Of a stretch of DNA of 33,729 bases, positions 32,332-33,729 are shown piece by piece. The DNA lies in contig NZ_KQ970261.1 in assembly GCF_001579045.1 (NCBI RefSeq), positions 109,280 through 143,008 of the forward strand, written 5' to 3'. Position numbers and translations under genes: made by a program. The notes beneath the pieces were generated by a model. It did no database searches. It saw nothing but the letters and a program-made list of their open reading frames with translations, and was not told the origin of the DNA. Every line of letters begins with the position of its first letter. Position 1 is the stretch's first letter. The DNA comes from Streptococcus mitis (GTDB taxonomy: Bacteria > Bacillota > Bacilli > Lactobacillales > Streptococcaceae).

Positions 32332-32943
32332 ATGTCTGCTATAGAACGTATTACAAAAGCTGCTCACTTAATTGATATGAACGATATTATCCGCGAGGGG
32401 AATCCAACTCTACGCGCGGTTGCTGAGGAAGTCACTTTCCCCCTATCTGACCAGGAAATCATCCTAGGCGAAAAGATGATGCAATTCCTCAAACATTCCC
32501 AAGATCCTGTCATGGCTGAAAAGATGGGGCTACGCGGTGGGGTTGGACTTGCTGCTCCTCAATTAGATATCTCAAAACGCATTATCGCTGTTTTGGTGCC
32601 TAATATTGTTGAAGAAGGAGAAACTCCACAGGAAGCCTACGACTTACAAGCCATTATGTACAATCCAAAAATCGTCTCTCACTCTGTTCAAGACGCTGCT
32701 CTTGGCGAAGGAGAAGGTTGTCTGTCTGTTGACCGCAACGTGCCTGGCTATGTGGTGCGCCATGCCCGCGTTACTGTTGACTACTTTGACAAGGATGGAG
32801 AAAAACACCGCATCAAGCTCAAAGGCTACAACTCCATCGTTGTTCAGCATGAAATTGACCACATCAACGGAATCATGTTTTACGATCGTATCAATGAAAA
32901 AGACCCATTTGCAGTTAAAGATGGTTTACTGATTCTGGAATAA
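32332..32943 (+). CDS. def: Peptide deformylase (type II)
   Basis: A 203-residue deformylase that removes the formyl group from new proteins. The three active-site motifs are intact: GVGLAAPQ (70-77), EGCLS with metal ligand C130, and QHEIDH with H173, E174 and H177. Insertions near 85-105 and a length above 180 mark the Gram-positive type II group. The ATG at 32332 follows AAAGGAGAG; the frame extends 12 codons upstream across the -10 region and is rejected. Its terminator lies against the promoter of the next gene. Confidence 0.97.
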   Translation: MSAIERITKAAHLIDMNDIIREGNPTLRAVAEEVTFPLSDQEIILGEKMMQFLKHSQDPVMAEKMGLRGGVGLAAPQLDISKRIIAVLVPNIVEEGETPQEAYDLQAIMYNPKIVSHSVQDAALGEGEGCLSVDRNVPGYVVRHARVTVDYFDKDGEKHRIKLKGYNSIVVQHEIDHINGIMFYDRINEKDPFAVKDGLLILE

Positions 32944-32946
32944 AGA

Positions 32947-32970
32947 AAATCCCGTTGCAAGACGGGGTTT
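32947..32970 (+). terminator. Intrinsic terminator of def
   Basis: AAATCCCGT and ACGGGGTTT form a 9-bp stem with one wobble and a 6-nt loop, followed by TTG. It begins 5 bp after the def stop, and the next promoter follows directly. Confidence 0.7.
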
Positions 32971-32972
32971 TG

Positions 32973-32981
32973 TGTTATAAT
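32973..32981 (+). promoter_or_regulatory. Extended -10 promoter of rlmB directly before the ATG
   Basis: TGTTATAAT (TATAAT at 32976-32981), with six nt (AGAGGC) to the ATG at 32988. Transcription would start at or beside the A of ATG. The -35 region lies inside the def terminator. Confidence 0.55.
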
Positions 32982-32987
32982 AGAGGC

Positions 32988-33716
32988 ATGAAAACAAATG
33001 ATATTGTCTATGGCGTCCACGCTGTTACCGAAGCCCTCCGTGCAAACACAGGAAACAAACTTTACCTCCAAGAAGATCTCCGAGGTAAGAATGTTGAGAA
33101 AGTCAAAGAACTGGCTACAGAAAAGAAGGTGTCCATTTCTTGGACTTCAAAAAAATCCCTCTCTGATATGACTGAAGGTGCTGTCCACCAAGGTTTTGTT
33201 CTACGAGTGTCTGAATTTGCCTATAGCGAGCTGGATAACATCCTTGCCCAAACGCGTCAAGAAGAAAATCCACTACTATTGATTCTAGATGGTCTAACCG
33301 ATCCCCATAATCTGGGGTCTATCTTGCGAACAGCCGATGCGACCAATGTTTCAGGTGTCATCATTCCCAAGCACCGTGCTGTCGGAGTAACTCCTGTCGT
33401 TGCCAAAACGGCCACAGGTGCTATTGAACACGTTCCAATTGCCCGAGTGACCAATCTGAGCCAAACTCTAGACAAACTCAAGGATGAAGGCTTCTGGACC
33501 TTTGGAACGGATATGAATGGGACTCCTTGCCACAAGTGGAATACAAAAGGGAAAATCGCCCTCATCATTGGAAATGAAAGAAAAGGTATCTCTAGCAACA
33601 TCAAAAAACAGGTCGATGAAATGATTACCATTCCGATGAATGGACATGTTCAAAGCCTTAATGCCAGTGTTGCTGCGGCCATTCTCATGTACGAAGTTTT
33701 TCGAAATAGACTATAA
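32988..33716 (+). CDS. rlmB: TrmH-family 23S rRNA 2'-O-methyltransferase RlmB-like
   Basis: A 242-residue SPOUT methyltransferase. The N-terminal substrate-binding domain (1-75) starts NDIVYGVHAVTEAL. The knotted catalytic domain carries motif 1 LDGLTDPHNLGSILRTADA (N108, R114), motif 2 IIGNERKGIS (193-202) and motif 3 SLNASVAAAILMYE (from 223). The family methylates G2251 of 23S rRNA in E. coli. TrmH group 3 enzymes vary in target, so the site is inferred. The ATG at 32988 is chosen because the longer frame from 32955 runs through the def terminator and the -10 box. Complete; the stop lies 13 bp before the window ends. Confidence 0.93.
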   Translation: MKTNDIVYGVHAVTEALRANTGNKLYLQEDLRGKNVEKVKELATEKKVSISWTSKKSLSDMTEGAVHQGFVLRVSEFAYSELDNILAQTRQEENPLLLILDGLTDPHNLGSILRTADATNVSGVIIPKHRAVGVTPVVAKTATGAIEHVPIARVTNLSQTLDKLKDEGFWTFGTDMNGTPCHKWNTKGKIALIIGNERKGISSNIKKQVDEMITIPMNGHVQSLNASVAAAILMYEVFRNRL

Positions 33717-33729
33717 AAAAGTTCTAGTC

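Overview
The window looks like a chromosomal segment from a mitis-group Streptococcus (S. mitis / S. oralis / S. pneumoniae relatives). The evidence is low GC, strong AGGAGG-type ribosome binding sites, a tmRNA whose tag reads AKNNTSYALAA, pneumococcal-type RUP repeats in at least five complete copies, a YSIRK/LPxTG surface protein, and mostly core streptococcal genes. I ran no search; identities come from motifs and remembered families.

Layout. 1-2000: a U32-family tRNA hydroxylation protein, then a RUP-rich gap. 2022-7988: a 1988-residue cell-wall-anchored protein with six He_PIG-type Ig-like modules and interrupted collagen-like Gly-X-Y stretches. 8000-9158: a gene-poor stretch with a poly-C tract, a RUP and a long hairpin. 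9159-11750: a stand-alone glutamine amidotransferase and guaA. 11820-15309: a RUP squeezed between the divergent guaA and gntR promoters, then a tightly coupled cppA / serine hydrolase / EamA exporter operon. 15434-16339: glycerol facilitator. 16498-19263: an operon of two esterase-like alpha/beta hydrolases and an ATP-grasp ligase, function unknown. 19398-21763: cysteine desulfurase plus ThiI for tRNA 4-thiouridine. 21902-24687: a small membrane-anchored protein and the FtsK translocase. 24776-28373: fruR-fruK-fruA fructose operon with 4-bp overlaps and a perfect-consensus cre site. 28535-29176: tRNA-Ser(GGA) and convergent tmRNA. 29238-32043: capA-like / HAD / SGNH operon. 32332-33716: peptide deformylase and an RlmB-type rRNA methyltransferase.

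Most genes are on the minus strand. Promoters, terminators and start codons are often packed within a few bases of each other. Several starts were moved inward because the longer reading frame begins upstream of a better ribosome binding site or runs through a probable -10 box.

Most unusual items: the large adhesin (its only cysteines form a CNC motif, and it has an RRAR-S site); the esterase-esterase-ATP-grasp operon; two genes (ftsK, rlmB) whose TATAAT box ends 6 nt before the ATG, suggesting leaderless mRNAs; and phased 10-bp repeats on both sides of the ssrA terminator, next to a classic integration site. I see no CRISPR array, prophage or intact insertion sequence.
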